A stretch of DNA of 44,883 nucleotides from Fusobacterium mortiferum (GCF_016900045.1 NZ_JACSNP010000014.1:1-44883), one strand, 5' to 3'. Positions 25,059 to 35,513 are shown, counted from the stretch's first letter. Numbers and translations are program-made. Notes: a model not told the origin generated them from the letters alone.

Positions 25059-26438
25059 TTATACTGTTATTTTTTTATATATTTCAATATATTTATCTGC
25101 CGATTTATCCCAACTATTATCTCTAGCCTTAGCATTTTTTATAATTCCATTCCATTGAGATTTATCTTTATAGATTGAGATAGCATATGAAAGTATCTTT
25201 AACATTACATCTCCATTTGGTTCTTTAAACCCAAATCCATCTCCCTCTCCAGTAAATTCATTGTATGGAGTTACAGTATCTTTCAATCCTCCAGTTTCTC
25301 TTACAAGAGGGATAGTTCCATATCTCATAGCTATCATTTGTGATAGTCCACATGGTTCAAAAAGAGATGGCATTAAGAAAATATCAGCCCCTTCATACAC
25401 CTCTATAGAAAGTGGTTGATTAAACCCTATATAAGAGCAAACTCTACCTGGGTACTGACTCTCTTTCCATCTAAAGAAGTTCTCATAATGTGCCTCTCCG
25501 CTTCCAAGGAGTACAAATTGGATTCCAAGATTCATCATTCTATCAAAAGTCTGTGTTATCATATCTATACCCTTTTGTCTATCCAATCTTGAGATTATAG
25601 CTACTAATGGTATACTTGGATTTACTTCTAAACCTAATCTTTTTTGTAGTTTAGCCTTTAACTCTTCTTTAGGAGTATTATTTAATTTAAATACATTCCC
25701 ATCTATTCCATTTACTATTCCTACTAATTTACTATCAAACTTTCTAAAAAGTCCATCTATTCCCTCTCCATACTCCGGAGTTTTTATCTCCTCAGCATAA
25801 GATTTACTTACTGTAGTTACATAATCTGAATATACTACTCCACCTTTTAAGAAAGATATCATATCATAGTATTTTAATCCGTCCTCTTGATAATACTTCC
25901 ATCTGTCAATCTCTAAAGTTTCTTCCAGCTCTTGATTTGGAAAAAACCCTTGGAATCTTAAGTTATGAATTGTAAATACTGTCCTTATATTTGTAAATCC
26001 TCTCTCTAAAAGATATATTGGAGTAAGAGCAGTATGCCAATCATTACAATGAATAATATCTGGAGTAAAACCTGTAATATCAAAAGTTTCTACTACTGCC
26101 TTTGTGAAAAAAACAAATCTTTCACAATCATCTAACTCACCATATATTTTAGACCTTGTAAAATATTGCATATTATCAACAAAATAATATGTTACTCCTT
26201 CTAGTTCATAACTCTCTATTCCTACATAAGCATCATAGTGAGATGCCCAGATTTTTTTATGCCCAAGATGCTTCATGTTATTTCTGTATTTCTCTGGTAT
26301 CTGCCCATATTTAGGTAGAATTACTCTTGCATCTATTCCCTTTGCTTTTAATGCCTTAGGTAGTGAGTAAGCTACATCTCCTAACCCCCCAGTCTTTATA
26401 AATGGCCAAGCTTCTCCAGTAGCAAAAAGTACCTTCAT
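25059..26438 (-). CDS. glgA: Glycogen synthase (ADP-glucose, GT5)
   Basis: Elongates alpha-1,4-glucan using ADP-glucose. The 459-aa protein carries K15 in the KTGGLGDV motif that binds ADP-glucose, HNDWHT-like HCNDWHTAL near 133-141, FTIHNLRFQGFF near 163-174, and the C-terminal SLFEPCGLSQMIAMRYG segment with the catalytic Glu. It is the last gene of the operon, 13 bases after glgD, and ends before a hairpin. AGGAGGAGAG precedes the ATG. Confidence 0.96.
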   Translation of the reverse strand: MKVLFATGEAWPFIKTGGLGDVAYSLPKALKAKGIDARVILPKYGQIPEKYRNNMKHLGHKKIWASHYDAYVGIESYELEGVTYYFVDNMQYFTRSKIYGELDDCERFVFFTKAVVETFDITGFTPDIIHCNDWHTALTPIYLLERGFTNIRTVFTIHNLRFQGFFPNQELEETLEIDRWKYYQEDGLKYYDMISFLKGGVVYSDYVTTVSKSYAEEIKTPEYGEGIDGLFRKFDSKLVGIVNGIDGNVFKLNNTPKEELKAKLQKRLGLEVNPSIPLVAIISRLDRQKGIDMITQTFDRMMNLGIQFVLLGSGEAHYENFFRWKESQYPGRVCSYIGFNQPLSIEVYEGADIFLMPSLFEPCGLSQMIAMRYGTIPLVRETGGLKDTVTPYNEFTGEGDGFGFKEPNGDVMLKILSYAISIYKDKSQWNGIIKNAKARDNSWDKSADKYIEIYKKITV

Positions 26439-26451
26439 ATCTCTCCTCCTC

Positions 26452-27618
26452 TTAGTTTTTTCTAGCTCCTTCTAAATAAGCTAATAAATTTTTATAGTGC
26501 TTATCATCCCATTTTATATTTTTTTCTATTACTAACGGATAATTTCTAGAAGCACTTAGTTTTTCATTTGAATTTATAACATTATTTTTATCTACAATGA
26601 TATTTTTCAAAACAGCCCCAGCTTTTACAACACTATCTTGTAATAGTATACAATCCTCAACTATAGCTCCAGCTTCAACTACTGCACCTCTAGCCAAAAC
26701 AGAGTTTTTTACAACTCCTCCTAACATACATCCATTGGCTATTAAGCTATTATTAACTTCCGCACTCTCTCTAAATAGTGATGGTGGTGTATCCTTTGTC
26801 TTAGTATATATACTTCTTTCTGGATTAAATAAATCGTCTCTAACTTCTTTCTTTAAAAGATCCATATTAAAATCAAAATACTCTTTTGTTGAGTTAATAC
26901 AAGATAAGTACCCTTTGAATTCATAACCATTTACCGAAACTCTTCCTACATTTCTTGTTACTAGATCTCTTACTGTATAGTAAACTCCATCTTGTATTCC
27001 ATCACATATCATTTTTATTAAAAGTTCTTTACTCATAACAAAAGCTTCTAGAGATATATTTTCATCCTTTTTAAAGAAAAGATTTTGTCCTATTCCTAAA
27101 ACCTCTCCATTTTCTCCAATTTTAACACTATCACAATTATCGAATCTCTCATTTGCGTTATTTACATTTTTATAAACTAATGTTATATCTCTTCCACTAG
27201 CCTCATGATGTTTTACCACATCTTTAATATCTAAGTTACAAACCATATGTGAACTTAAAACAACTATATTTTCTTGCTTACTACGGAAAAAATATTCCAT
27301 ATTTTTCTTAACTCTTTTTATATTAGTTGTATATGTAGAATCTGCCATTTGTTTAAACATAAATATTCCATCTTTTTTTCTATCTAAATCCCACTCCGTT
27401 CCTCTTCCTATATGGTCTGTAAGTGAGTTTAGATCCTCGTTTCCAGCAAAAATACCAACATTTCTTATTCCTGCATTTACAAGATTTGACAATGGAAAAT
27501 CTATTATTCTATATGTCCCTCCTACTGGAACTGATGCAAGTGGTCTCATCTTTGTAAGTGATCTTATATTATCTAAATTTTCATCTAAAAATATTATAGC
27601 CATGTAATTATTTAGCAT
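26452..27618 (-). CDS. glgD: Glucose-1-phosphate adenylyltransferase, GlgD subunit
   Basis: A 388-aa homologue of GlgC that forms a heterotetramer with it in low-GC bacteria. The catalytic GGxGxRL loop is missing: the same place reads LDENLDNIRS (about 11-20), while PLASVPVGGTYRIIDF (26-41) and the HIGRGTEWDLDR region (69-80) are kept. The C-terminal left-handed beta-helix repeats are present (about 285-350). Known GlgD subunits are inactive alone but raise activity or alter regulation of GlgC; that role is inferred. It starts 22 bases after glgC. Confidence 0.93.
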   Translation of the reverse strand: MLNNYMAIIFLDENLDNIRSLTKMRPLASVPVGGTYRIIDFPLSNLVNAGIRNVGIFAGNEDLNSLTDHIGRGTEWDLDRKKDGIFMFKQMADSTYTTNIKRVKKNMEYFFRSKQENIVVLSSHMVCNLDIKDVVKHHEASGRDITLVYKNVNNANERFDNCDSVKIGENGEVLGIGQNLFFKKDENISLEAFVMSKELLIKMICDGIQDGVYYTVRDLVTRNVGRVSVNGYEFKGYLSCINSTKEYFDFNMDLLKKEVRDDLFNPERSIYTKTKDTPPSLFRESAEVNNSLIANGCMLGGVVKNSVLARGAVVEAGAIVEDCILLQDSVVKAGAVLKNIIVDKNNVINSNEKLSASRNYPLVIEKNIKWDDKHYKNLLAYLEGARKN

Positions 27619-27640
27619 ATTTTCCTCCCCTTTATTAAAC

Positions 27641-28786
27641 CTATTTTATAGCATTACTCTTTATTATTTCTCCCTGTCCGATTACAACAATCTCCTCATT
27701 ATCCCCAACTACAGTATTTTTCTCTATTCTTACATCATTAGCTAAAATAGCTTTGTTGATAATTACATTTTCTTCGATTACTGTATCCGCCATTATTACA
27801 GAGTTATAGACTTTACTATTTTTTCCTATTTTTACCCCTGGAAAAATAACTGAATTCTTAACTTCTCCCTCTATTTCACATCCTTTTTCTACAAGAGAAG
27901 TTATTACTTTTGCATCATCACTTACATATAAAGGTGGATAAACCCCTTGACGTGTATTGATTCTCCAACTTTTATCAAATAGATTTAATTCATTATCGTC
28001 TTTTAATAGATCCATATGAGCATCCCAGAAGCTTTCTATTGTTCCAACATCTTTCCAATATCCTTCAAATGGGTATGCATAAAGTTTCATTTTATCATTT
28101 AATAGGTTTGGTATAATATTTTTTCCAAAATCATTACTTGAATTAGGATCTAACTCATCTTCTATTAGATATTTCTTTAAAACACTCCATTTAAATATAT
28201 ATATTCCCATTGAAGCTAGTGTACTTTTTGGATTTTTTGGTTTTTCTTCAAATTCATATATTGAAAAATCTTCATTAGTATTCATTATTCCAAAACTTGG
28301 TGCATCTTTTAAAGGTACGTTAAATACTCCAATTGTTACATCTGCATCTTTTTCCTCATGGAATTTCAACATCTTATCATAATCCATTTTATAGATATGA
28401 TCTCCTGATAAGATTAATACATGGTCTGGATCATACTTGTCTATGAATGAAATATTTTGGTATATAGCATTTGCTGTCCCTTTATACCAACCACCTTCAT
28501 CATTTTTCTTCGTATGAGGTTGTAATACTGTTACTCCACCATTCATTCTATCTAAATCCCATGGTGATCCATTTCCAATATGTTCATTTAAAATATGAGG
28601 TTCATACTGAGTTAATACTCCAACTGTATCTATTCCTGAGTTAGAGCAGTTGCTCAACGTAAAGTCTATTATTCTATACTTACCTCCAAAAGAAACTGCT
28701 GGTTTAGCTATTTTTTCTGTAAGTTTTTTTAAACGACTTCCTTGTCCTCCTGCCAATAACATGGCTATTATATGTTTCTTCTTCAT
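27641..28786 (-). CDS. glgC: Glucose-1-phosphate adenylyltransferase, catalytic subunit
   Basis: Makes ADP-glucose from glucose 1-phosphate and ATP, the committed step of bacterial glycogen synthesis. The 381-aa protein has the intact nucleotide loop [10 protein letters not shown] (10-19), the [15 protein letters not shown] segment (27-41), [10 protein letters not shown] (71-80), GTANAIYQN near 103-111 and [10 protein letters not shown] near 126-135. Its C-terminal half is the beta-helix oligomerisation domain. It sits between glgB and glgD, with GGGAGGATAGGT before the ATG. Confidence 0.96.
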   Translation of the reverse strand: MKKKHIIAMLLAGGQGSRLKKLTEKIAKPAVSFGGKYRIIDFTLSNCSNSGIDTVGVLTQYEPHILNEHIGNGSPWDLDRMNGGVTVLQPHTKKNDEGGWYKGTANAIYQNISFIDKYDPDHVLILSGDHIYKMDYDKMLKFHEEKDADVTIGVFNVPLKDAPSFGIMNTNEDFSIYEFEEKPKNPKSTLASMGIYIFKWSVLKKYLIEDELDPNSSNDFGKNIIPNLLNDKMKLYAYPFEGYWKDVGTIESFWDAHMDLLKDDNELNLFDKSWRINTRQGVYPPLYVSDDAKVITSLVEKGCEIEGEVKNSVIFPGVKIGKNSKVYNSVIMADTVIEENVIINKAILANDVRIEKNTVVGDNEEIVVIGQGEIIKSNAIK

Positions 28787-28818
28787 ACCTATCCTCCCAA
28801 ATATATTACTATTTTATC

Positions 28819-30759
28819 TTAAGATCTCTCTTTTGCTTTTTCTTTTTTCCCTTTGTTATTACCTACTTTTAAAGCTTCCGCTTCTTTTTTATCTTCACTC
28901 CTCTCTTTTACTTTTCTCTCTTCAGCTTTAAGAAAAATTACAGAGTTTGCTCCTATATCCACCTGAATATGTTGAGGCCTTCCATTCCATACCTCTATAA
29001 CTGGTTTATATCTCTTTCTCTTACTAAAGTTAGTTCCTCCATATTTTTCATCATCGCTGTTAAGAATCACTCTATATATTTTATTTTCTGGAACTCCTAT
29101 TCTATAACCTATTTTATTCTCTCCAGAAAAATTAAATAGCCCTATTACTTTTTCACTTCCATCTTTTGTTTTTCTTAAAAAAGATATTGTATTTCCATTA
29201 TTATTTTCGTGCTCTATCCATTCAAATGTATCCCAACTATCTTCCCAAAGAGCATTCTCCTTTAAATACAGCTTATTTAGAGCCCTACAATAATCTTGTA
29301 TTTTTTTATTTTCTTCACTATTCAAGAGTTGCCATTCCAATTGCTCATAGAATCTCCATTCCAATCCTTGTGCAAATTCATTCCCCATAAAATTCAGTTT
29401 TTTTCCGGGATGTAGCATCTGATATGAGTATAAAGCTCTTACATTAGCTAACTGTGCTCCAAAAAATCCTGGCATCTTATTAACTATTGATTTTTTTCCG
29501 TGAACTACCTCATCATGTGAAAGTGGTAACACATAGTTCTCTGAAAAAGCATACATAAAAGAAAACGTAAGCTTTCCATGATGATCCTTTCTATAAAGAG
29601 GATCCTCTTCAAAATATTTTAAAGTATCATTCATCCAGCCCATATTCCATTTGTTATCAAATCCCAAACCACCATCTACTGCATGTTTTGTTACATTTGG
29701 CCAAGCTGTAGAGTCCTCTGCCATAATTAAACAATTCGGATAATCTTCATGAATTACACTGTTGAATTTCTTGAAGAAATTTACCGCTCCAAGATTTTCC
29801 TTTCCTCCATAAGCATTTGTAAGTCCATCTACATTAGGAAGATATAACATATTAGCCACAGCATCTATCCTTATTCCATCTAGATGAAATTCCTTAAACC
29901 AAAAATTCACATTAGAGATTAGAAAACTTTGAACTTCATATCTCGTTAAATCAAAGTTACAAGTTCCCCACTCCTTATTCTCTCCTATTCTTTCATCTGC
30001 ATACTCATAAGTAGCTGTTCCATCAAATCTATATAGTCCATGACTATCCTTACAGAAATGACCAGGTACCCAATCTAGAATTACCCCTATATTGTGCCTG
30101 TGCATATGATTTACAAAATACATAAAATCTTCAGGGGTTCCATATCTACTAGTTACAGAATAATATCCAGTACTTTGATATCCCCAAGAAGCATCTAAGG
30201 GATGCTCTGTTATTGGCATAATCTCAATATGAGTATAATTCATATCCTTCACATACTCACACAATTTCTCTGCAATCTCTTTATAGTTTAGAAATTCTCC
30301 ATTTTCACCTTTTTTCCACGAACCTAAATGAACTTCATAAATATTCATAGGTTTATTTAAACCTGTTATTCTCTTGTTCATCCATCTAGTATCTGTCCAT
30401 TTAAACTGTGGTATATCATATATAACTGAAGCTGTATTCGGTCTTAGCTCTGAATAAAAGGCATATGGATCAGCTTTAAAAACCACATTTCCATCTGCTT
30501 GTTCAACTCTAAATTTATATAGATCCATCTTCTTTAATCCAGATATTTTTAACTCCCAAATTCCTTCTGGATTAATCTTCTTCATAAAGTGATTATCTCC
30601 AGTCCAATTATTAAAATCCCCTACTACTGAAATAGATCTAGCATTAGGTGCCCATACCCTGAAGATGACTCCATCATCTTCAAAGTGTGCTCCCATATAT
30701 TTATAAGCTTCTCTACTCTCCCCTTTATGGAAGAGATATCTATCCAACTCTTTTTCCAA
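28819..30759 (-). CDS. glgB: 1,4-alpha-glucan branching enzyme
   Basis: Introduces alpha-1,6 branches into glycogen. The 646-aa GH13 protein has a CBM48 domain at about 20-115, a barrel with the catalytic triad D299 (GIRIDA), E348 (MAEDS) and D416 (LSHDE), and a C-terminal all-beta domain to about 612. The start is TTG at 30759 with GAGGAGGGG just upstream; ATG choices would remove the conserved beginning. The last 30 or so residues (about 613-646) are almost all Lys, Glu, Arg, Ala and Gly. This charged tail is absent from classical GlgB and may be disordered. Confidence 0.95.
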   Translation of the reverse strand: MEKELDRYLFHKGESREAYKYMGAHFEDDGVIFRVWAPNARSISVVGDFNNWTGDNHFMKKINPEGIWELKISGLKKMDLYKFRVEQADGNVVFKADPYAFYSELRPNTASVIYDIPQFKWTDTRWMNKRITGLNKPMNIYEVHLGSWKKGENGEFLNYKEIAEKLCEYVKDMNYTHIEIMPITEHPLDASWGYQSTGYYSVTSRYGTPEDFMYFVNHMHRHNIGVILDWVPGHFCKDSHGLYRFDGTATYEYADERIGENKEWGTCNFDLTRYEVQSFLISNVNFWFKEFHLDGIRIDAVANMLYLPNVDGLTNAYGGKENLGAVNFFKKFNSVIHEDYPNCLIMAEDSTAWPNVTKHAVDGGLGFDNKWNMGWMNDTLKYFEEDPLYRKDHHGKLTFSFMYAFSENYVLPLSHDEVVHGKKSIVNKMPGFFGAQLANVRALYSYQMLHPGKKLNFMGNEFAQGLEWRFYEQLEWQLLNSEENKKIQDYCRALNKLYLKENALWEDSWDTFEWIEHENNNGNTISFLRKTKDGSEKVIGLFNFSGENKIGYRIGVPENKIYRVILNSDDEKYGGTNFSKRKRYKPVIEVWNGRPQHIQVDIGANSVIFLKAEERKVKERSEDKKEAEALKVGNNKGKKEKAKERS

Positions 30760-30787
30760 TCGTTTCCCCTCCTCATATAAAAAACTC

Positions 30788-33169
30788 TTATAGTTTTACT
30801 GGAGTGATATTCCAAATCTCCTCTGCATACTCTTTTATTGTTCTATCCGATGAGAATTTTCCAGCATTAGCTATATTTTTTAACTGTTTTCTTGCCCAAT
30901 CCATTCTAAAAGTATACTCTTTATTAATTATTTGTTGAGTTCTTCTATACGCTTCATAATCTTCTAATACAAAGTATTGATCTGCCTGATGCCATGGAGC
31001 AGTCTCCATAAGTGATCTATGAATGTTGCCATAAACTCCATTTCCTAAATCACTAAATGTTCCATCTACTAGAGAATCTACAATCTTTTTAAGACCTTCT
31101 ACTGAATTATATGGAACATGAGGATCATATCCGTTATTTCTCATTTCCTCAACTTCTTTTACAGTTAAACCAAATATATAGTTATTCTCTTTTCCAGCTT
31201 CTTCAACTATCTCTACGTTTGCTCCATCCATTGTTCCTAATGTAAGTGCTCCATTTAACATAAATTTCATATTTCCTGTTCCAGAAGCTTCCTTCCCTGC
31301 TGTAGATATTTGCTCAGATATATCTGCTGCTGGGAATAATTTTTGAGCTACAGAAACTCTATAGTTTTCAACAAATACAACTTTTAACTTTGAATTTACA
31401 TCTGGATCTCTATTTATCATTTGAGCTACTTCATTTATAAGTCTTATTATTCCTTTAGCTATGAAATATCCTGGGGCAGCTTTAGCACCAAATATATAAG
31501 TAACAGGTGTAAAATTCATATTTGGATTTAATTTTAACTTATTATATAACCCTATTATTTGGAATATATTTAATAGCTGTCTCTTATACTCATGTAGTCT
31601 TTTAATCTGTACATCAAATATTGAATCTGGATCTATCTCTATTCCTTGAGTTTTCTTCAAAAATTCTGCCAATTCTACCTTTTTCTCATGTTTAATATCC
31701 AAAATTCTTTTTAAAACTTTTTCATCGTCTAAATATGCCTCTAATTTTTTTAATTCACTAAGATCTGTTATCCAAGAATCTCCTATCAACTCTGTAATTA
31801 AGTTTGCTAATTGTGGATTTGATTGTAATAACCATCTTCTTTGAGTGATACCATTTGTTTTATTTAAGAATTTTTCTGGATATAGTTCATACCAATCTTT
31901 TAACTCTTTATTTTTTAATATCTCTGTATGAAGTGCAGCAACTCCATTTACTTTATGACTTCCATAAATAGCTAACCAAGCCATATGTATTATATTTCCG
32001 TTTATTATTCTCATTCTATTTTGTCTATTTACATCATTAGGAAATCTCTCTTCTAATAATCCTTTTAATTGATTATCTATTCCTCGAGTTATTTGATAAA
32101 TTCTTGGTACTACTTGCTCATATAATCCTACCCACCATTTTTCTAGAGCTTCTGCTAATATTGTATGGTTAGTATATGCAAATGTTTTTTCTACTATGCT
32201 CCATGCTTTTTCCCAAGATATCCCCTCTATATCTACAAATATTCTCATTAATTCAGGAATTGCAATTACTGGATGTGTATCATTTAATTGAATAGCTGTA
32301 AATTCTGCAAATTTATCAAAATCATTTCCATGAACTTTCTTATATCTTTTAACTATATCTTGTAAAGAAGCAGACACAAAGAAGTATTGTTGTTTTAATC
32401 TTAATTTTTTCCCCTCATCTGTAGAGTCATTTGGATATAATACTCTTGAAATATCTTCAGCTAAAGTCTTTTGTTGAGTTGCATGTAGATAATCTTGTTG
32501 ATTAAATTTTGCTAAATCTAAATCTACTAATGAATGTGCTTCCCAAAGTCTTAAAGTATTTATATTATTTGTTCCATAACCAATTATCGGCATATCATAT
32601 GGTACAGCTCTAACGCTTCCATCTCCAAATGTTACTATTACCTCATCATCTGGTCTCATTACTGACCATACATCTCCATATTTTAACCAAGTTTCTGGCT
32701 TTTCTATTTGATATCCATCTCTGAACTCTTGATTAAAGATTCCATTTCTATATCTTATTCCATATCCTTTTCCTGGTAAATTAAGTGTAGCTAATGAATC
32801 TAAGAAACAAGCAGCTAGTCTTCCTAATCCTCCGTTTCCTAAAGCTGAATCCTCTTCTGCATCCTCTACCTTATTGTAATCTATTCCTAACTCCTCAAAT
32901 AACTCTCTTACCTCTCCTAACATTCCTAAGTTAATTAAGTTATTTCCTAAAGCTCTTCCCATTAAAAACTCAGCTGATAGATAAAAAGCTTGTTTTTGCT
33001 TCTCATAAAGCTTTCCTGTATCATACCAGTTATCAGCTATATTCTCCATTATAGCTTGCCCTAAAGCTCTATAGATTTCAAAATCTTTAGCTTCATTCAA
33101 CTCTTTCCCAAAACTTACCTTCAAATTTTTTTCAATTTGTTTTCTTAATACCTCTTTTTCTACTCTCAT
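30788..33169 (-). CDS. glgP: Glycogen/maltodextrin phosphorylase
   Basis: Releases glucose 1-phosphate from non-reducing ends of alpha-1,4-glucan. The 793-aa GT35 protein has the pyridoxal-phosphate lysine K635 in EASGTGNMKFMLNGA, plus GNGGLGRLAACFLDS at about 111-125 and RIKRLHEYKR-like QIKRLHEYKR at 521-530. Length matches bacterial phosphorylases. It lies between malQ and glgB with gaps of about 20-30 bases. Being in the synthesis operon, it lets the cell shorten chains as they are made or mobilise the store. Confidence 0.96.
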   Translation of the reverse strand: MRVEKEVLRKQIEKNLKVSFGKELNEAKDFEIYRALGQAIMENIADNWYDTGKLYEKQKQAFYLSAEFLMGRALGNNLINLGMLGEVRELFEELGIDYNKVEDAEEDSALGNGGLGRLAACFLDSLATLNLPGKGYGIRYRNGIFNQEFRDGYQIEKPETWLKYGDVWSVMRPDDEVIVTFGDGSVRAVPYDMPIIGYGTNNINTLRLWEAHSLVDLDLAKFNQQDYLHATQQKTLAEDISRVLYPNDSTDEGKKLRLKQQYFFVSASLQDIVKRYKKVHGNDFDKFAEFTAIQLNDTHPVIAIPELMRIFVDIEGISWEKAWSIVEKTFAYTNHTILAEALEKWWVGLYEQVVPRIYQITRGIDNQLKGLLEERFPNDVNRQNRMRIINGNIIHMAWLAIYGSHKVNGVAALHTEILKNKELKDWYELYPEKFLNKTNGITQRRWLLQSNPQLANLITELIGDSWITDLSELKKLEAYLDDEKVLKRILDIKHEKKVELAEFLKKTQGIEIDPDSIFDVQIKRLHEYKRQLLNIFQIIGLYNKLKLNPNMNFTPVTYIFGAKAAPGYFIAKGIIRLINEVAQMINRDPDVNSKLKVVFVENYRVSVAQKLFPAADISEQISTAGKEASGTGNMKFMLNGALTLGTMDGANVEIVEEAGKENNYIFGLTVKEVEEMRNNGYDPHVPYNSVEGLKKIVDSLVDGTFSDLGNGVYGNIHRSLMETAPWHQADQYFVLEDYEAYRRTQQIINKEYTFRMDWARKQLKNIANAGKFSSDRTIKEYAEEIWNITPVKL

Positions 33170-33191
33170 CTTTCTTACCTCTTAATATTTT

Positions 33192-34703
33192 TTATCTATT
33201 GAATGTTGTTGTTACTTCTTTTAGTCTATTTTTTATATCTTCAGTTATATCTTTTTCTTTCAGTCTCCACTTCCAATTTATTCCAACTGTTGATGGTGTA
33301 TTCATTCTAGCTTCACTGCCTAGTCCTAACAGATCTTGCATCTGTATTAGAACCATATCAGCCTTTGAACTCCACAAGGTATCTATACATCTCCACTCGA
33401 TAGGATTCCAAAAATTTCTTCCCTTTTCTATCAACCATTTTTTTAGATACTCATCACATCTATTTTTTGTTTCCATATCTAATTTCTCATACCATCCAAC
33501 AATAGTATCATTATCATGTGTTCCTGTATATGCTACACAATTTTTATCATATCTATGAGGTTGATAATCATTCTCCTTCTCTCCAAAAGCAAATTCCAAA
33601 ATTTTCATTCCAGGATATTCACTTCTTCTTAACAACCTCTTGACTTGAGGAGTTAATAATCCCAAATCCTCAGCTATTATAGGAAGTTTCCCTATCTTTT
33701 TTTCTATTGTTCTAAATAACTCTATCCCAGGTCCTTTTTCCCATTTACCCTTTATAGCGGTTTTAGCTCCATATTTTATACTCCAATATGATTCAAATCC
33801 TCTGAAATGATCTATTCTTACTATATCATAGATTTCAAAGCAAAACCTTACTCTATCAACCCACCATTTATAATTTTGTTTCTTTAACACTTTCCAATCA
33901 TATAGAATATTCCCCCAAAGTTGTCCTGTCTTACTAAAATAATCTGGTGGACATCCAGCAACCCTTTTTGGCACCTTTGATTTTGTATATTGGAATATTT
34001 CTGAATTACTCCAAGTATCTGCACTATCCGTAGCAGCAAAAATTGGTATGTCCCCTATTATCTTTATACCCTTTCCGTTTGCATAATCCTTTAATTTTTT
34101 CCATTGCTTATAGAAAGTATATTGTAAAAATCTATAATATTCAAGTTTTTTTTCATTAATCACATTTTTTTCAAATTTATTTTCTATTTTGTTTTTATAT
34201 ATTTTACTCCATTTTTGCCATGGTAATCCATTAAAATGATCTTTTAATACCATATATAGAGCATAATCTTCCAACCAATATCTATTTTTTAATACAAATT
34301 TTCTATAATCTTCCTCTAATTCTTTATCATTTTCAATTTTTATTAAAAATTTTTCTAAAATTTCTTCTAATAATCTTTCTTTTTCAATTTTTACCTGTCC
34401 ATAATCCAAATTATCATCATAATTTAGACCTCTAAGTTTATCCAAATCACTATCTTTTATATATTCATCTCTTACAAACTCTTCCATATCTATAAAAAGA
34501 TAGTTTCCAGCAAAAGCTGAATAAGATTGATATGGAGAATCTCCATATCCAGTTGGTCCCATTGGAAGTATCTGCCATAACTTTTGTCCAGTTTCATTTA
34601 AAAAATCTACAAACTCATAGGCCTTCTTTCCAAAATCCCCTATTCCATACTCACTAGGTAATGATGATATATGCATCAGTATCCCACTTTTTCTTTCTCC
34701 CAT
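33192..34703 (-). CDS. malQ: 4-alpha-glucanotransferase (amylomaltase)
   Basis: Transfers alpha-1,4-glucan segments between chains, releasing glucose. The 503-aa GH77 protein has the typical opening RKSGILMHISSLPS and catalytic residues D298 (RIDHFRGF), E345 (IIAEDLG) and D397 (GTHDND), close to D293, E340 and D395 of Thermus amylomaltase. It is of the short bacterial type, without the extra N-terminal domain of E. coli MalQ. It lies nine bases after the regulator gene. Its product feeds glgP with longer chains. Confidence 0.95.
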   Translation of the reverse strand: MGERKSGILMHISSLPSEYGIGDFGKKAYEFVDFLNETGQKLWQILPMGPTGYGDSPYQSYSAFAGNYLFIDMEEFVRDEYIKDSDLDKLRGLNYDDNLDYGQVKIEKERLLEEILEKFLIKIENDKELEEDYRKFVLKNRYWLEDYALYMVLKDHFNGLPWQKWSKIYKNKIENKFEKNVINEKKLEYYRFLQYTFYKQWKKLKDYANGKGIKIIGDIPIFAATDSADTWSNSEIFQYTKSKVPKRVAGCPPDYFSKTGQLWGNILYDWKVLKKQNYKWWVDRVRFCFEIYDIVRIDHFRGFESYWSIKYGAKTAIKGKWEKGPGIELFRTIEKKIGKLPIIAEDLGLLTPQVKRLLRRSEYPGMKILEFAFGEKENDYQPHRYDKNCVAYTGTHDNDTIVGWYEKLDMETKNRCDEYLKKWLIEKGRNFWNPIEWRCIDTLWSSKADMVLIQMQDLLGLGSEARMNTPSTVGINWKWRLKEKDITEDIKNRLKEVTTTFNR

Positions 34704-34712
34704 TGTTCCTCC

Positions 34713-35498
34713 CTATTTTATTAGATTCCTTTTTTCATGAAGTGTATTTATTCTTATCTTTTCTTCAAAAGTATCTTCATAAATTTTAGCTAATTTTGCC
34801 ATATATATATCACTATGTATATGCTCTGATATTATATTTATAAAAATCTGATTATCTGTTAATATACCACTTACTTTATCCCCTATTTTTGTTACAATCA
34901 ATCCTTTATTTAAATCGGAAACTAACATTATCCTACTTGAATTTTTGAAGCTTTCTATTTTGTTACTCTTATGGTAGATCTCCATTCTCAATCCCATATT
35001 ATCCAATTTATTAAAACAGAAGACTATTATTCTTACCCCTCTATCTATTGCAATTTTTAACTCTTCTCTTATCTCTTCTAAATTAAAATCTGTATTTATA
35101 TAAAGTTCTTTCTTGGCATTGGAAATTATATTTAATAAAGTTGTTTTTATATTTTCCTCTCCCTCTAATTTATAGAAATACTCCTCTTTATTAGTATTAG
35201 TAACTCTACTCAAATCTTTTTTTAAGTTTATAGAGTTTTCAAAGTATCTCTTTTCTAACTCTTCAAATAAGAGCTCCGGATTTTTTGCCTCATACTCCTT
35301 ACTACTATTTGGAATCATCAAAATATATCCATTTTTATACATATTTTCTAAAGTTTGATATATTGTAGATTTTGATAACTCTAATTCCTTAGCCAATTTA
35401 TAACCATTAGACCTTCCTAATTTTAAAAGAGTAATATAGATAATCGCTTCTGTTTTTAGAAAACCTACCTCCATTAATCTATTTATAATTTTCTCCAC
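34713..35498 (-). CDS. TrmB-type transcriptional regulator of glycogen genes
   Basis: A 261-aa DNA-binding protein. Residues about 5-70 form the TrmB winged helix-turn-helix (TEAIIYITLLKLGRSNGYKLA, and SKSTIYQTLENMYKNGYI). A short helical linker follows, then an effector domain (about 100-240) of the phospholipase-D-like or sugar-binding kind found in TrmB proteins. TrmB relatives respond to maltose, glucose or similar sugars. An ATG at 35513 lacks a ribosome binding site, while the GTG at 35498 has GGGGGA at good spacing. It leads the glycogen operon and lies just behind an inverted repeat, so autoregulation is likely; ligand unknown. Confidence 0.82.
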   Translation of the reverse strand: MEKIINRLMEVGFLKTEAIIYITLLKLGRSNGYKLAKELELSKSTIYQTLENMYKNGYILMIPNSSKEYEAKNPELLFEELEKRYFENSINLKKDLSRVTNTNKEEYFYKLEGEENIKTTLLNIISNAKKELYINTDFNLEEIREELKIAIDRGVRIIVFCFNKLDNMGLRMEIYHKSNKIESFKNSSRIMLVSDLNKGLIVTKIGDKVSGILTDNQIFINIISEHIHSDIYMAKLAKIYEDTFEEKIRINTLHEKRNLIK

Positions 35499-35513
35499 TT
35501 TTATCCCCCACAT

